Notes: a model not told the origin generated them from the letters alone. 64,000 bases of DNA from Xanthobacteraceae bacterium (GCA_019454205.1 CP075369.1:2992001-3056000); one strand, 5' to 3'; shown: positions 33,950-42,635, counted from the stretch's first letter. Translations and numbers: made by a program.

Positions 33950-34335
33950 CCTTCGGCGCGGTGGCAAACCGCTTCGAGCCGGTTGCCGTCGGGGTCGATC
34001 AGGAACGCCGCGAAATAGTGTTCGTGATAGTCGCGCAGCCCCGGCGCGCCGTCGTCCGTTCCTCCGTTGGCCAGACCGTCGCGGTGAAACGCGATCACGG
34101 CTGCGCGCGACGGCGCGCGAAACGCCCAGTGGCGGCGTGACTCGCTGCGCTTCGGCAAGCCGCCGCGGATGGAAATGTAGCAGCGCTCGGGATGATCGGC
34201 AGAGGAGCGCTCGCCGTAGCCGATGCGCTCCGAGTCGCGCACGACCTTCGGATAGCCGAGGGCGCGCATGATTGCGTCGTAGAATTTCTCGGCGCGCGTT
34301 ATATCGCCGACGATCAGGGAAACGTGGTCGATCAC
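33946..34335 (-). CDS. VOC-family (glyoxalase/bleomycin-resistance fold) protein
   Basis: A 129-residue metal-binding fold protein: MIDHVSLIVGDITRAEKFYD is the first beta-alpha-beta unit with the ligand histidine in DHVSL, and the C-terminal YFAAFLIDPDGNRLEAVCH carries the last ligand glutamate. Proteins of this type are lactoylglutathione-lyase relatives, often of unknown substrate. Its stop codon overlaps the stop of the convergent moeB gene by three bases in TTAA (33946-33949). Confidence 0.9.
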   Translation of the reverse strand: MIDHVSLIVGDITRAEKFYDAIMRALGYPKVVRDSERIGYGERSSADHPERCYISIRGGLPKRSESRRHWAFRAPSRAAVIAFHRDGLANGGTDDGAPGLRDYHEHYFAAFLIDPDGNRLEAVCHRAEG

Positions 34336-34346
34336 GGCGGATCGGC

Positions 34347-35345
34347 CTAGAGCATCGACGGCAGCACGCGGTCCGGCGGACGGTGGCCGTCCATGAAGGT
34401 CTTGATGTTGACGATGACCTTGTCGCCCATGTCCACGCGGCCTTCGATGGTGGAAGACGCCATGTGCGGGAGCAGGATGACTTTATTGTTGCGCGCGAGT
34501 TTCAGGAGTTTCGGATTGACTGCCGGCTCCTGCTCGAACACGTCGAGACCCGCGCCCGCGAGTTCGCCTGCTTCGATCATGCGCGCCAGCGCGCCTTCGT
34601 CGATGATGTGGCCGCGCGCGGTGTTCACGATATAGGCGTCGGGTTTCATCAGTTTCAGCCGCCGCGCCGAGAGCAGATGATAGGTAGCTGGCGTGTGCGG
34701 GCAGTTCACCGACACGATGTTCATGCGCGCCAGCATCTGGTCGAGGCTGTCCCAGTAGGTCGCTTCGAGTTCTTCCTCGAGATCGGCCGCGACCTTGCGG
34801 CGGTTGTGGTAGTGGATTTGCAGGCCGAATGCCTTGGCGCGTTTCGCGACCTCCGAGCCGATCCGTCCCATACCGATGATGCCGAGCCGCTTGCCCTGCA
34901 TGCGATGGCCGAGCATCCAGGTCGGCGACCATCCGGCCCATTCCGTATCGGAAGTCAGCAGCGTGCCGCCTTCGACGATGCGCCGCGGCACCGCGAGGAT
35001 CAGCGCCATCGTGAGGTCGGCGACGTCTTCGGTGAGCACGCCCGGCGTATTCGTGACCGTGATGCCGCGCGCCAGTGCGGTTGCGACGTCGATGTGATCG
35101 ACGCCGTTGCCGAAATTCGCGATCAGCTTCAGGTTTTCGCCTGCGCGCGAAAGCACGCCGGCATCGATGCGGTCGGTAATCGTCGGCACCAGTACGTCCG
35201 CCATGCGAGCCGCTTCCGCGAGTTCGGCCTGGCTCATCGGTCGGTCTTCAACGTTGAGACGTGCGTCGAACAGTTCGCGCATCCGCGTTTCGACGATGTC
35301 GGGCAGTCGTCTGGTCACGACGACGAGCGGCTTTTTCTTTGGCAT
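34347..35345 (-). CDS. D-2-hydroxyacid dehydrogenase (glyoxylate/hydroxypyruvate reductase type)
   Basis: NAD(P)H-dependent reductase of 332 residues. The dinucleotide site is RLGIIGMGRIGSEVAKRAKAFG, the substrate-binding NFGNGVDHIDV is at the N-terminal domain, and the catalytic arginine, glutamate and histidine are visible in VNTARGHIID, GLDVFEQEP and LLPHMASST. The pattern best fits glyoxylate reductase or D-glycerate dehydrogenase; serA-type phosphoglycerate dehydrogenases are longer. It ends 11 bases from the VOC gene on the same strand, so they may be co-transcribed. Confidence 0.92.
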   Translation of the reverse strand: MPKKKPLVVVTRRLPDIVETRMRELFDARLNVEDRPMSQAELAEAARMADVLVPTITDRIDAGVLSRAGENLKLIANFGNGVDHIDVATALARGITVTNTPGVLTEDVADLTMALILAVPRRIVEGGTLLTSDTEWAGWSPTWMLGHRMQGKRLGIIGMGRIGSEVAKRAKAFGLQIHYHNRRKVAADLEEELEATYWDSLDQMLARMNIVSVNCPHTPATYHLLSARRLKLMKPDAYIVNTARGHIIDEGALARMIEAGELAGAGLDVFEQEPAVNPKLLKLARNNKVILLPHMASSTIEGRVDMGDKVIVNIKTFMDGHRPPDRVLPSML

Positions 35346-35464
35346 CGCTCCGTTCCCGTCTTTCGCGTCGGATAGCGGATAATCGTGAAGCCGGACCTGC
35401 CCGGCGGGTGGGGGATTTTTCTAGCAGAGGGGTTTTGAAACGCAAACAGCCGCCCGGACACCCA

Positions 35465-35493
35465 TTGACAGCGCGTCCCGTGACGGTTTGTTT
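35465..35493 (+). promoter_or_regulatory. Possible promoter of the SH3-like gene
   Basis: A perfect TTGACA (35465-35470) lies 55 bases before the ATG at 35526, but the sequence 17 bases downstream (TTGTTT) is a weak -10, so only the -35 element is convincing. Confidence 0.4.
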
Positions 35494-35525
35494 GCGGCCA
35501 GGGGGAAGAACGAGACGGAACGATA

Positions 35526-36044
35526 ATGAAGCGCCGCCGCCTGTTGCTCCTCCTGTTTGCGCTGATCGCGAGCGGTTTTCCGGTTCCCGGCCCAGCCGCG
35601 GCGCAAGGTACCGGACAGTATAGCGGTCTTCCGCTTCCGCGATTTGCCAGCCTGCGCAGCGACCGCACCCATGTCCGCGTCGGTCCCACGCAGAAGCACG
35701 ACATCAAATGGACATTTGCCCGCGCCGGTCTGCCGGTCGAGATCGTGGCCGAGTTCGAGACCTGGCGGCGGATCCGCGACTCGGAAGGCGCGGAAGGCTG
35801 GGTGCATCAGGCCTTGTTAGCGGGACGGCGCACCGCGCTGATCGCGCCCGCGTCGAAGGAAGCGACACTTCCCATTTATGACCGCGCGCGCGGCGAGCGT
35901 GTCATGGCGCAGTTGCAGCCCGGCGTGCTCGCGAACGTGCGTCAATGCCGCGAAGGCTGGTGCCGCATCAGCGGCGAGCGCTTCGACGGATACATCGAGC
36001 AGACACGCCTGTGGGGCGTCTACCCGGACGAAACGATCGAGTGA
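35526..36044 (+). CDS. Exported SH3-like domain protein
   Basis: A 172-residue protein with a clear signal peptide (RRRLLLLLFALIASGFP, cleavage near AAAQG). Two bacterial SH3-like repeats follow: the first around SLRSDRTHVRVGPTQKHDIKW to EGWVHQALLAG, the second around APIYD-like ATLPIYDRARGERVMAQLQ to ISGERFDGYIEQTRLWG. Such domains bind peptidoglycan or periplasmic partners; the RVGP and GWVH motifs match the DUF1058/SH3_4 family common in Rhizobiales. It stands alone between a divergent dehydrogenase gene and the convergent irr gene. Confidence 0.88.
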   Translation: MKRRRLLLLLFALIASGFPVPGPAAAQGTGQYSGLPLPRFASLRSDRTHVRVGPTQKHDIKWTFARAGLPVEIVAEFETWRRIRDSEGAEGWVHQALLAGRRTALIAPASKEATLPIYDRARGERVMAQLQPGVLANVRQCREGWCRISGERFDGYIEQTRLWGVYPDETIE

Positions 36045-36051
36045 GCGGGGA

Positions 36052-36576
36052 TCAGCCCTGCGTCTTGCGGCGCAGGCGCACGACCACATCGACGCGCGCG
36101 ACTTCGTAGCCTTCCGGCGGCGTCGGCATGCGATCGACCATCACTTCCGGACCCGGAATGTCGAGGAGCTGATTCTGCCCTTCGACGAAGAAGTGGTGGT
36201 GGTCGGAAGCATTGGTGTCGAAATAGGTCTTCGAACCGTCGACCGCGACTTCGCGCAGCAATCCGGCTTCGGTGAACTGGTGCAGCGTATTGTAGACGGT
36301 CGCGAGCGAGACCGGGAAACGCGCGCGCAGCGCTTCCTCGTGCAGCGTTTCCGCCGTCATGTGCCGGTCGCCCTTGGCGAACAGCAGCCAGCCGAGCGCA
36401 AGGCGCTGACGGGTCGGGCGCAGGCCGACATCGCGCAGCATCGCGCGTACGTCATGGAACGGGCAGCCCGTGCGGCGTCCCGCAGCCGGTGCGACGCGCA
36501 GGCGATCAACCGGCAATTCCAGATCGTCTTCTTCGAACACCGGTCGGGTCCGCGTTTCGTTCATATGTTCAGCCAT
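36052..36576 (-). CDS. irr: Iron response regulator Irr (Fur family)
   Basis: Haem-dependent global iron regulator of Rhizobiales and relatives. The 174-residue product has a heme regulatory motif GCPFHD with Cys38-Pro39, a winged-helix DNA-binding domain (LRPTRQRLALGWLLF, PVSLATVYNTLHQFTEAGLL) and the triple histidine HHH at 126-128 that binds ferrous haem in Bradyrhizobium Irr. ATG 36576 is preferred; ATG 36564 is possible. Under low haem Irr is stable and represses haem synthesis; haem binding triggers its decay. It is divergent from fabA across a 246-bp gap, a conserved neighbourhood. No perfect ICE box was seen in the gap. Confidence 0.95.
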   Translation of the reverse strand: MAEHMNETRTRPVFEEDDLELPVDRLRVAPAAGRRTGCPFHDVRAMLRDVGLRPTRQRLALGWLLFAKGDRHMTAETLHEEALRARFPVSLATVYNTLHQFTEAGLLREVAVDGSKTYFDTNASDHHHFFVEGQNQLLDIPGPEVMVDRMPTPPEGYEVARVDVVVRLRRKTQG

Positions 36577-36822
36577 TGCAGCAGCCAGTACGCTTGTGAA
36601 AACGAATTGCAACCATGCTGGCTTGGACAGGGCCTTTGGCTCCCGTCTTGGCGGCTGGTTGGCTCCTATAATATGTCGCAGCCTTCCGTCGCGCAACAAA
36701 TCTCGGAAAAGCAAGTCTTTTCAATGGCATGGAGCCGGGTCCGGCCGGTATCGCCTTCCAGATGTGAAAACCATGTGTTAGGGGAAGCTCCCCGAACCAC
36801 AGCACAGGCGAATCCCAGCGAC

Positions 36823-37350
36823 ATGGCCGAGAAGCGCGCAAGTTTCGAATACGAAGACCTGCTGGCCTGCGGGCGCGGCGAAATGTTCGGTGCCGGTAAC
36901 GCCCAGCTACCGCTGCCGCCGATGCTGATGTTCGATCGCATCACCGAGATTTCCGAAACCGGCGGCGAGAACGGCAAGGGCTTTATCCGCGCCGAACTCG
37001 ACGTGAAGCCGGACCTCTGGTTCTTCTCCTGCCACTTCAAGGGCGACCCGGTAATGCCGGGCTGCCTCGGCCTCGATGGCCTGTGGCAACTGGTGGGTTT
37101 CTTTTTGGGCTGGGTCGGCGCGGAAGGCCGCGGCCGCGCGCTTGGTGTAGGCGAAGTGAAGCTCACCGGTCAGATTCTCCCGACCATGAAGAAGCTCGTT
37201 TACGGCGTCGAATTCCGCCGCGTGATGCGCTCGAAGCTGGTACTCGGCATTGCCGACGGCTGGCTCAAGGCCGACGGTCAGCTCGTCTATCAGGTCAGCG
37301 ATTTGAAGGTCGGTTTGTTCAAGGACGGCGCTGCTCCGGCGGCGGCGTAA
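36823..37350 (+). CDS. fabA: 3-hydroxydecanoyl-ACP dehydratase/isomerase
   Basis: Introduces the cis double bond of unsaturated fatty acids. The 175-residue hot-dog enzyme shows the active-site histidine His71 in WFFSCHFKGDPVMPG and the partner aspartate in CLGLDGLWQLVGFF. ATG 36823 is chosen (MAEKRASFEYEDLLACG); a much longer open frame upstream has no family content. The leader contains a TATAAT at 36667-36672 and a small hairpin GGGGA-AGC-TCCCC at 36781-36793. It heads fabA-fabB-fabI. Confidence 0.97.
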   Translation: MAEKRASFEYEDLLACGRGEMFGAGNAQLPLPPMLMFDRITEISETGGENGKGFIRAELDVKPDLWFFSCHFKGDPVMPGCLGLDGLWQLVGFFLGWVGAEGRGRALGVGEVKLTGQILPTMKKLVYGVEFRRVMRSKLVLGIADGWLKADGQLVYQVSDLKVGLFKDGAAPAAA

Positions 37351-37424
37351 GCGGCGCGATTTAAAACGAGCCTGAAACGGCGCGCCCGGTTCAACGGGCA
37401 GCGAAACTATCGAAGGGAAGCGAA

Positions 37425-38642
37425 ATGCGGCGGGTTGTCGTTACCGGAATGGGTATCGTTTCTTCCATCGGCAACAACACGCAGGAAGTGTTGGCCTCGC
37501 TCCGCGAAGCGAAAAGCGGCATCACTTTCTCCGAAGATCAGGCCAAGCTCGGCTTCCGCAGCCAGGTCGCCGGTGCGCCGACACTGGATGCCGCCGCGAT
37601 TGTCGATCGCCGCGCTATGCGTTTCCACGGCGGTGGTACCGCATGGAATCACGTCGCGATGGATCAGGCGATCCGCGACGCGGGTCTCGAAGAAAAAGAA
37701 ATCTCCAATCCGAAGGCCGGCATTATCATGGGTTCCGGCGGCCCCTCGACGAAGACCATCGTCGAGTCCGCGATCACCGCGAAAGAAAAAGGCCCGAAGC
37801 GCGTCGGCCCCTTCGCCGTGCCGAAGGCCATGTCCTCGACTGCGTCGGCGACGCTCGCGACCTGGTTCAAGATCAAGGGCTTCAACTATTCGATCTCGTC
37901 CGCCTGCGCGACCTCGAACCACTGCATCGGCAACGCCTACGAGCTGATCCAGAACGGCAAGCAGGATCTGATTTTCGCCGGCGGCTGCGAGGAACTCGAC
38001 TGGACGCTTTCGGTTCTCTTCGACGCCATGGGCGCGATGTCTTCCGGCTATAACGACAAGCCGTCGCGCGCATCGCGCGCCTACGACAAGAACCGCGACG
38101 GCTTCGTCATCGCGGGCGGCGCCGGGGTGCTGGTGCTTGAGGAATACGAAAAGGCGAAAGCGCGTGGCGCGAGGATTTACGGCGAGATCGCGGGCTACGG
38201 CGCAACCTCGGACGGTCACGATATGGTCGCGCCGTCCGGCGAAGGCGCAATGCGTTGCATGCGCATGGCGCTGGAAGGCGTGAAGCCGCCGGTCGATTAC
38301 ATCAATCCGCACGCGACCTCGACGCCGATCGGCGACGAGAAGGAAATCGAGGCGATCCGCGAAGTGTTCGGCAGCAAGATCCCGCCGATCTCCGCCACCA
38401 AGTCGCTGACCGGCCATTCGCTGGGGGCGACCGGCGTGCAGGAATCGATCTATTCGCTGCTCATGATGAACAACGGTTTCATCTGCGAGAGCGCGCATAT
38501 CGACGAGATCGACCCGCTGTTCGCGGACATCCCCATCGTGCGCCAGCGTCAGGACAACGTGAAGCTCGGCTGCGTGCTGTCCAATTCGTTCGGCTTCGGC
38601 GGCACCAACGCCACGCTCGTGTTCAAGCACGTTGACGCCTGA
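37425..38642 (+). CDS. fabB: Beta-ketoacyl-ACP synthase I
   Basis: Elongating condensing enzyme that, with FabA, makes unsaturated fatty acids. The 405-residue thiolase-fold protein has the nucleophile Cys161 in SSACATSNHCIG, and histidines in DYINPHATSTPIGD and KSLTGHSLGATG. The GFGGTNATLVF C-terminus is diagnostic. AAGGGAAG lies just before the ATG. It is 74 bases downstream of fabA and 42 bases before fabI. Confidence 0.97.
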   Translation: MRRVVVTGMGIVSSIGNNTQEVLASLREAKSGITFSEDQAKLGFRSQVAGAPTLDAAAIVDRRAMRFHGGGTAWNHVAMDQAIRDAGLEEKEISNPKAGIIMGSGGPSTKTIVESAITAKEKGPKRVGPFAVPKAMSSTASATLATWFKIKGFNYSISSACATSNHCIGNAYELIQNGKQDLIFAGGCEELDWTLSVLFDAMGAMSSGYNDKPSRASRAYDKNRDGFVIAGGAGVLVLEEYEKAKARGARIYGEIAGYGATSDGHDMVAPSGEGAMRCMRMALEGVKPPVDYINPHATSTPIGDEKEIEAIREVFGSKIPPISATKSLTGHSLGATGVQESIYSLLMMNNGFICESAHIDEIDPLFADIPIVRQRQDNVKLGCVLSNSFGFGGTNATLVFKHVDA

Positions 38643-38684
38643 CGCCGGCAATTCGTTTTAATCTGTAAAAAGATCGAGGTTCGT

Positions 38685-39509
38685 ATGCAGGGATTGATGG
38701 CGGGAAAGCGCGGCCTGATCATGGGCGTTGCGAACGACCACTCCATCGCTTGGGGCATTGCGCAGGCGCTAAGCCGGCATGGTGCCGAGATTGCCTTTAC
38801 GTATCAGGGCGAAGTGCTTGAGCGCCGCGTGCGGCCTCTTGCGGAATCGCTGGGTTCGAAGATCGTGCTGCCTTGCGACGTCGAGGATATTTCCACGGTC
38901 GATGCGGTGTTCGCCGAACTGAAGAAGCAATGGGGCACCCTTGATTTCTATGTTCACGCCATCGGCTTCTCCGACAAGAACGAGTTGAAGGGCCGCTTCG
39001 CCGACACCTCGCGCGAAAACTTCCAGCGCACCATGGTGATTTCGGCGTTCTCCTTCGCGGAGAGCGCGAAGCGCGCGGCTGAACTGATGCCGAACGGCGG
39101 CGCGATGCTGACGCTGACCTATAACGGCGGCGACCGCGCCATGCCGAATTACAACGTCATGGGTCTGGCCAAAGCGGCGCTGGAAGCGAGCGTGCGCTAT
39201 CTCGCGGTCGATTTCGGCCACCAGAAAATCCGCGTCAACGCGATCTCGGCCGGTCCGATCCGCACGCTCGCGGGTGCCGGCATCGGCGATGCGCGCGCGA
39301 TGTTCGCGTTCCAGCAGCGCCATTCGCCGCTGGGCCGCGGCGTGACGCTGGAAGAACTCGGCGGCGCGGGGCTTTACCTGTTGTCCGACCTCGCGGGCGG
39401 CGTCACCGGCGAAATCCACTTCGTCGATTCCGGCTACAACGTGATTGCGATGCCGAACCCGGAAGTGCTGCGCGAAGAAGCGAAGAACGGTGCGAAAGAC
39501 GCCGGCTAA
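38685..39509 (+). CDS. fabI: Enoyl-ACP reductase (NADH)
   Basis: Final reduction step of fatty acid elongation and the target of triclosan-type inhibitors. The 274-residue SDR-like protein has GLIMGVANDHSIAWGIA at the NADH site and the YX6K pair in NYNVMGLAKAAL, with the second tyrosine in LTYNGGDRA. FabI proteins usually read similarly; nothing suggests FabL or FabV. It completes fabA-fabB-fabI and is followed one base later by an exported protein gene. Confidence 0.96.
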   Translation: MQGLMAGKRGLIMGVANDHSIAWGIAQALSRHGAEIAFTYQGEVLERRVRPLAESLGSKIVLPCDVEDISTVDAVFAELKKQWGTLDFYVHAIGFSDKNELKGRFADTSRENFQRTMVISAFSFAESAKRAAELMPNGGAMLTLTYNGGDRAMPNYNVMGLAKAALEASVRYLAVDFGHQKIRVNAISAGPIRTLAGAGIGDARAMFAFQQRHSPLGRGVTLEELGGAGLYLLSDLAGGVTGEIHFVDSGYNVIAMPNPEVLREEAKNGAKDAG

Positions 39510-39510
39510 G

Positions 39511-40077
39511 ATGAAACGCGCGTTTGTTGCAGCGCTCGCTTTCGCCGCCCTGGCGGCCGCGTCCGTTTCCGCGCCCGCGCAGGAAGTGGTGAATGTTTAT
39601 GGCTTCCGCTTCGAGGACAGCCTTGGCACGCTGAAGCGCATCAACGTCACCGATTTCGAGAAGACCCGGCCCGGCTTCGGTTACGGCATCCGTTATGCGG
39701 CGGCTGGACACCGCGCGGATATTTTCGTCTACGACCGCGGCCGCAAGGAAATCTCCGCCGATATTCGCTCCGAGGAACAGCGCCAGGAGTTCACTATTGT
39801 GGGACGCGAAATCCAGCTTGCGCGCCAGAGCGGGATTTATTCGGAAGTGAAGGAAGGCGAACGCTTCGAATATCCGGCGGCGAAGGACCCGTTCTTTTCC
39901 TGCCAGCGCTTTACGATCACGCGCAAGGACGGCGGACAGGAGGACAGCGTGCTCTGCCTCGGCGCGCGCAACAGCAAGTTCGTCAAGATCAGGATTGCCT
40001 TCTCGCCGCCATCCGCTTCCTCCGTTGCCGTCGCCGAAGGATTGCTGATGCAGATCGCGCGCATGACAAACTTCTGA
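39511..40077 (+). CDS. Exported protein of unknown function downstream of fabI
   Basis: A 188-residue protein that I do not recognise. It begins with a signal peptide (MKRAFVAALAFAALAAASVS, cleavage probably at APAQE). The mature part is mixed charged and aromatic, with IFVYDRGRKEIS and IGREI-like beta segments and two cysteines (FFSCQRF and VLCLGAR) that could form one disulfide. The ATG is placed one base after the fabI stop, so it is probably the last gene of the fab operon, and a strong hairpin follows it. No link to fatty acids is visible in the protein itself. Confidence 0.8.
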   Translation: MKRAFVAALAFAALAAASVSAPAQEVVNVYGFRFEDSLGTLKRINVTDFEKTRPGFGYGIRYAAAGHRADIFVYDRGRKEISADIRSEEQRQEFTIVGREIQLARQSGIYSEVKEGERFEYPAAKDPFFSCQRFTITRKDGGQEDSVLCLGARNSKFVKIRIAFSPPSASSVAVAEGLLMQIARMTNF

Positions 40078-40107
40078 ACGCGCAGGGCGCGGTGTTGCGG
40101 AATGAAA

Positions 40108-40133
40108 AAGGGCGGCCCGGTGAGGCCGCCCTT
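40108..40133. terminator. Bidirectional hairpin terminator between the fab operon and katA
   Basis: AAGGGCGGCC (40108-40117), loop CGGTGA, GGCCGCCCTT (40124-40133), flanked by A-tract and CTTGTTA. It lies between converging genes and can serve both. Confidence 0.88.
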
Positions 40134-40163
40134 CTTGTTATGTGAAGCAGGCGAATGCCGGAA

Positions 40164-41627
40164 TTATTCGGCGGCAATCGCGGCGTCGATCTCTACGCCG
40201 ACTGCGGCCGCAACGCCTTTCCCGTATTCGGGATCGGCCTTGTAGAAGTGTACAAGTTGGCGCTTGATGATCTCGACCGGCACGCCGTCCATCGCAGCCT
40301 TGATGTTCGAGAACAACTGCTGCTTCTGGTCCGCCGTCATCAGGCGGAACAGGTCGCCCGGCTGGCGGTAGTCGTCATTGCCGTCGCGATGATTGTAGCG
40401 GTCCGCGTCGCCGGAGATTTTCAGCGGCGGTTCGCGATACTGCTCCGCCTGCGCCGGGCCGCCGACCGTGTTCGGCTCGTAATAGGCGTTCGGGTTCGAA
40501 TGGCCCGCAAGCCGCATCGAACCGTCCGCGTGATAGGTGTACACCGGGCAGCGCGGCTTGTTCACCGGCAACTGGTGGTGATTGACGCCGACGCGATAGC
40601 GGTGCGCGTCCGCGTAAGAGAAGATGCGCGCCTGCAACATCTTGTCCGGCGAATGGCCGATGCCGGGCACGATGTTCGACGGTGCGAGCGCGGCCTGCTC
40701 CACTTCCGCGAAATAGTTTTCCGGGTTGCGGTTCAGTTCCAGCACGCCGACTTCGATCAGCGGGTAGTCCGCGTGCGGCCAGACTTTGGTGAGGTCGAAC
40801 GGATTGTACCAGTGTTTGCCGGCTTCCTCTTCCGGCATCACCTGCACGTAGAACCTCCAGCGCGGAAATTCCTTGCGCTCGATCGCTTCATAAAGGTCGC
40901 GCTGGTGCGTCTCGCGGTCGTTCGCGATCTGCACGCCACCTTCGGCATTGGTCCAGTTCTTGATGCCCTGCTCGGTCTTGAAGTGGAACTTGACCCAGAA
41001 GCGCTCGTTCTTCGCGTTGATGAACGAATAGGTATGCGAGCCGAAGCCGTCGATGTGGCGGTAGGTCTGCGGCAGGCCGCGATCAGACATCAGGATCGTC
41101 ACCTGATGCAGGCTTTCCGGCGAGAGCGACCAGAAGTCCCACATCGCAGTCGCGGAGCGCATGTTGGTGCGTGGGTGGCGCTTTTGCGTATGGATGAAAT
41201 CCGGAAACTTCAGCGGGTCGCGCAGGAAAAAGACCGGCGTGTTGTTGCCGACGATGTCCCAGTTGCCTTCGTCCGTGTAGAAGCGCAGCGCAAAGCCGCG
41301 CACGTCGCGCTCGGCGTCAGCCGCGCCGCGTTCGCCCGCGACCGTCGAGAAGCGCAGGAACGCTTCGGTCTTCTTGCCGGGCTGCAGCGCACTCGCCTTG
41401 GTAAAGCGCGAAATGTCCTTGGTGATGGTGAGCGTTCCGTACGCGCCGGAGCCTTTGGCGTGCACGGTGCGTTCCGGGATACGCTCGCGGTTCTGGTGCG
41501 CGAGCTTTTCGAGCAGGTGGAAATCCTGCATGAGCAGCGGGCCGCGCGGGCCTGCGCTCAGTGAATTCTGGTTGTCGGCGACGGGCGCGCCGCCCGCGGT
41601 GGTCATGACGACGGGTTTATCGGCCAT
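40164..41627 (-). CDS. katA: Monofunctional haem catalase (clade 3)
   Basis: Degrades hydrogen peroxide. The 487-residue small-subunit catalase has the distal histidine His56 in RTVHAKGSGAYG, the FVGNNTPVFFLRD-like segment DIVGNNTPVFFLRDP, and the proximal haem tyrosine in RIFSYADAHRYRVG. The length excludes large-subunit KatE-type enzymes. A strong GAGGAGG lies just upstream of the ATG. It is divergent from oxyR across 100 bases that hold two palindromes, so OxyR control is likely. Confidence 0.97.
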   Translation of the reverse strand: MADKPVVMTTAGGAPVADNQNSLSAGPRGPLLMQDFHLLEKLAHQNRERIPERTVHAKGSGAYGTLTITKDISRFTKASALQPGKKTEAFLRFSTVAGERGAADAERDVRGFALRFYTDEGNWDIVGNNTPVFFLRDPLKFPDFIHTQKRHPRTNMRSATAMWDFWSLSPESLHQVTILMSDRGLPQTYRHIDGFGSHTYSFINAKNERFWVKFHFKTEQGIKNWTNAEGGVQIANDRETHQRDLYEAIERKEFPRWRFYVQVMPEEEAGKHWYNPFDLTKVWPHADYPLIEVGVLELNRNPENYFAEVEQAALAPSNIVPGIGHSPDKMLQARIFSYADAHRYRVGVNHHQLPVNKPRCPVYTYHADGSMRLAGHSNPNAYYEPNTVGGPAQAEQYREPPLKISGDADRYNHRDGNDDYRQPGDLFRLMTADQKQQLFSNIKAAMDGVPVEIIKRQLVHFYKADPEYGKGVAAAVGVEIDAAIAAE

Positions 41628-41682
41628 GATCGTTCCTCCTCTTCTTTAGAAGAGATCAAAATGGCCTGCAAAGCAGATAAGG

Positions 41683-41701
41683 TCTAATCGTATTGATTAG
41701 A
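41683..41701. promoter_or_regulatory. Perfect palindrome in the katA-oxyR gap (site 1)
   Basis: TCTAATC-GTATT-GATTAGA, a perfect 7-bp inverted repeat with a 5-bp spacer. LysR-type proteins bind such sites, and the position suits an OxyR operator for both genes. Confidence 0.8.
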
Positions 41702-41706
41702 GCATT

Positions 41707-41725
41707 CGATAAGAATATCTTATCG
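41707..41725. promoter_or_regulatory. Perfect palindrome abutting the oxyR start (site 2)
   Basis: CGATAAGA-ATA-TCTTATCG, a perfect 8-bp inverted repeat with a 3-bp spacer, ending two bases before the oxyR ATG. It could give autorepression of oxyR and, with site 1 centred 24 bases away, form the extended footprint typical of tetrameric OxyR. Confidence 0.8.
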
Positions 41726-41727
41726 AG

Positions 41728-42633
41728 ATGAACCCGGCCACGCTCTCGCTCCGCCAGCTTCGCTACTTTGAGGCCGCCGCACGCCTCGGCCATTTCGGCC
41801 GTGCGGCGGAGGAATGCGCGGTGACGCAGCCCGCGCTCTCCATGCAGATCAGGGAACTGGAGGCGGCGCTGGGTGCCGCGCTGTTCGAGCGCCGTCCGGG
41901 CGAGACGGTGCTGACGCCGCTGGGACGCGAGATCGCGGAAGGGGCGTCGAAGATCCTGCTGGCGGCGAACGATCTCGCGGCGCTCGCGAAACATCGCGGC
42001 AAGGTTCTCTCCGGCCCGCTCTCGCTCGGCATCATCCCGACGCTCGCGCCTTATATCCTGCCGCAGCTTCTCAAATATCTCTCGAAACAATATCCCGCAC
42101 TGAAGCTGGAGCTGCGCGAGGCACAGACCAAGGCGATGCTCGCCGAACTTTCGCGCGGCGAACTCGACCTCGTGATGGCCGCGATCCCGAACGACAACTT
42201 CGATCTTGAGGAAAGCCATCTGTTCGACGACCGCTTTCTGTTCGCGGCAGGCGCCGACGACGCGAAGCGCGCGCGCATCGACCCGGAAACCCTCGACCCG
42301 GCGAAGCTGATTCTCCTCGAGGAAGGCCATTGCCTGCGCGACCAGGCGCTCTCGTTCTGCGCGCCGGAACGCGGCGTGACGAAAACGGGCCTCGGCGCAA
42401 CCTCGCTCTCCACCGTGATGCAGATGGTCGCGAACGGCTACGGCGCGACCTTCATTCCGGAAATCGCGGTGGAAGCCGAAACGCGCGGAAGAAAACTTTC
42501 GCTCCAGCGCTTCACCGCGCCGGAGCCGTCGCGGAAAATCGGGCTGGTGTGGCGCAAAACCTCGCCGCGCAAGCGTGACTTCGAGGCCTTCGGCATGGCG
42601 GTGAAAGAAGCGCTGAAGCCGCGCAGGAAATAA
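41728..42633 (+). CDS. oxyR: Hydrogen peroxide sensor OxyR (LysR family)
   Basis: A 301-residue LysR-type activator. The N-terminal helix-turn-helix is LGHFGRAAEECAVTQPALSMQIRELE, and the effector domain carries the redox pair Cys202 and Cys211 in EEGHCLRDQALSFC, spaced CX8C exactly as Cys199/Cys208 in E. coli OxyR. Oxidation to a disulfide would switch on katA. No Shine-Dalgarno is evident because an operator-like palindrome occupies that space; the transcript may be nearly leaderless. Confidence 0.95.
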   Translation: MNPATLSLRQLRYFEAAARLGHFGRAAEECAVTQPALSMQIRELEAALGAALFERRPGETVLTPLGREIAEGASKILLAANDLAALAKHRGKVLSGPLSLGIIPTLAPYILPQLLKYLSKQYPALKLELREAQTKAMLAELSRGELDLVMAAIPNDNFDLEESHLFDDRFLFAAGADDAKRARIDPETLDPAKLILLEEGHCLRDQALSFCAPERGVTKTGLGATSLSTVMQMVANGYGATFIPEIAVEAETRGRKLSLQRFTAPEPSRKIGLVWRKTSPRKRDFEAFGMAVKEALKPRRK

Positions 42634-42635
42634 CC

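Noticed and set aside
36667..36672. TATAAT in the irr-fabA gap as the fabA promoter
   Set aside because: The -10 is perfect but no acceptable -35 is found at 15-19 bp, and it is 150 bases from the gene, so I mention it without calling a promoter.
40155..41564. Long plus-strand frame antisense to katA (469 codons)
   Set aside because: The katA protein is unmistakable on the other strand. The antisense frame is rich in Arg, Val and His with no motifs, the usual shadow of GC-rich third positions.
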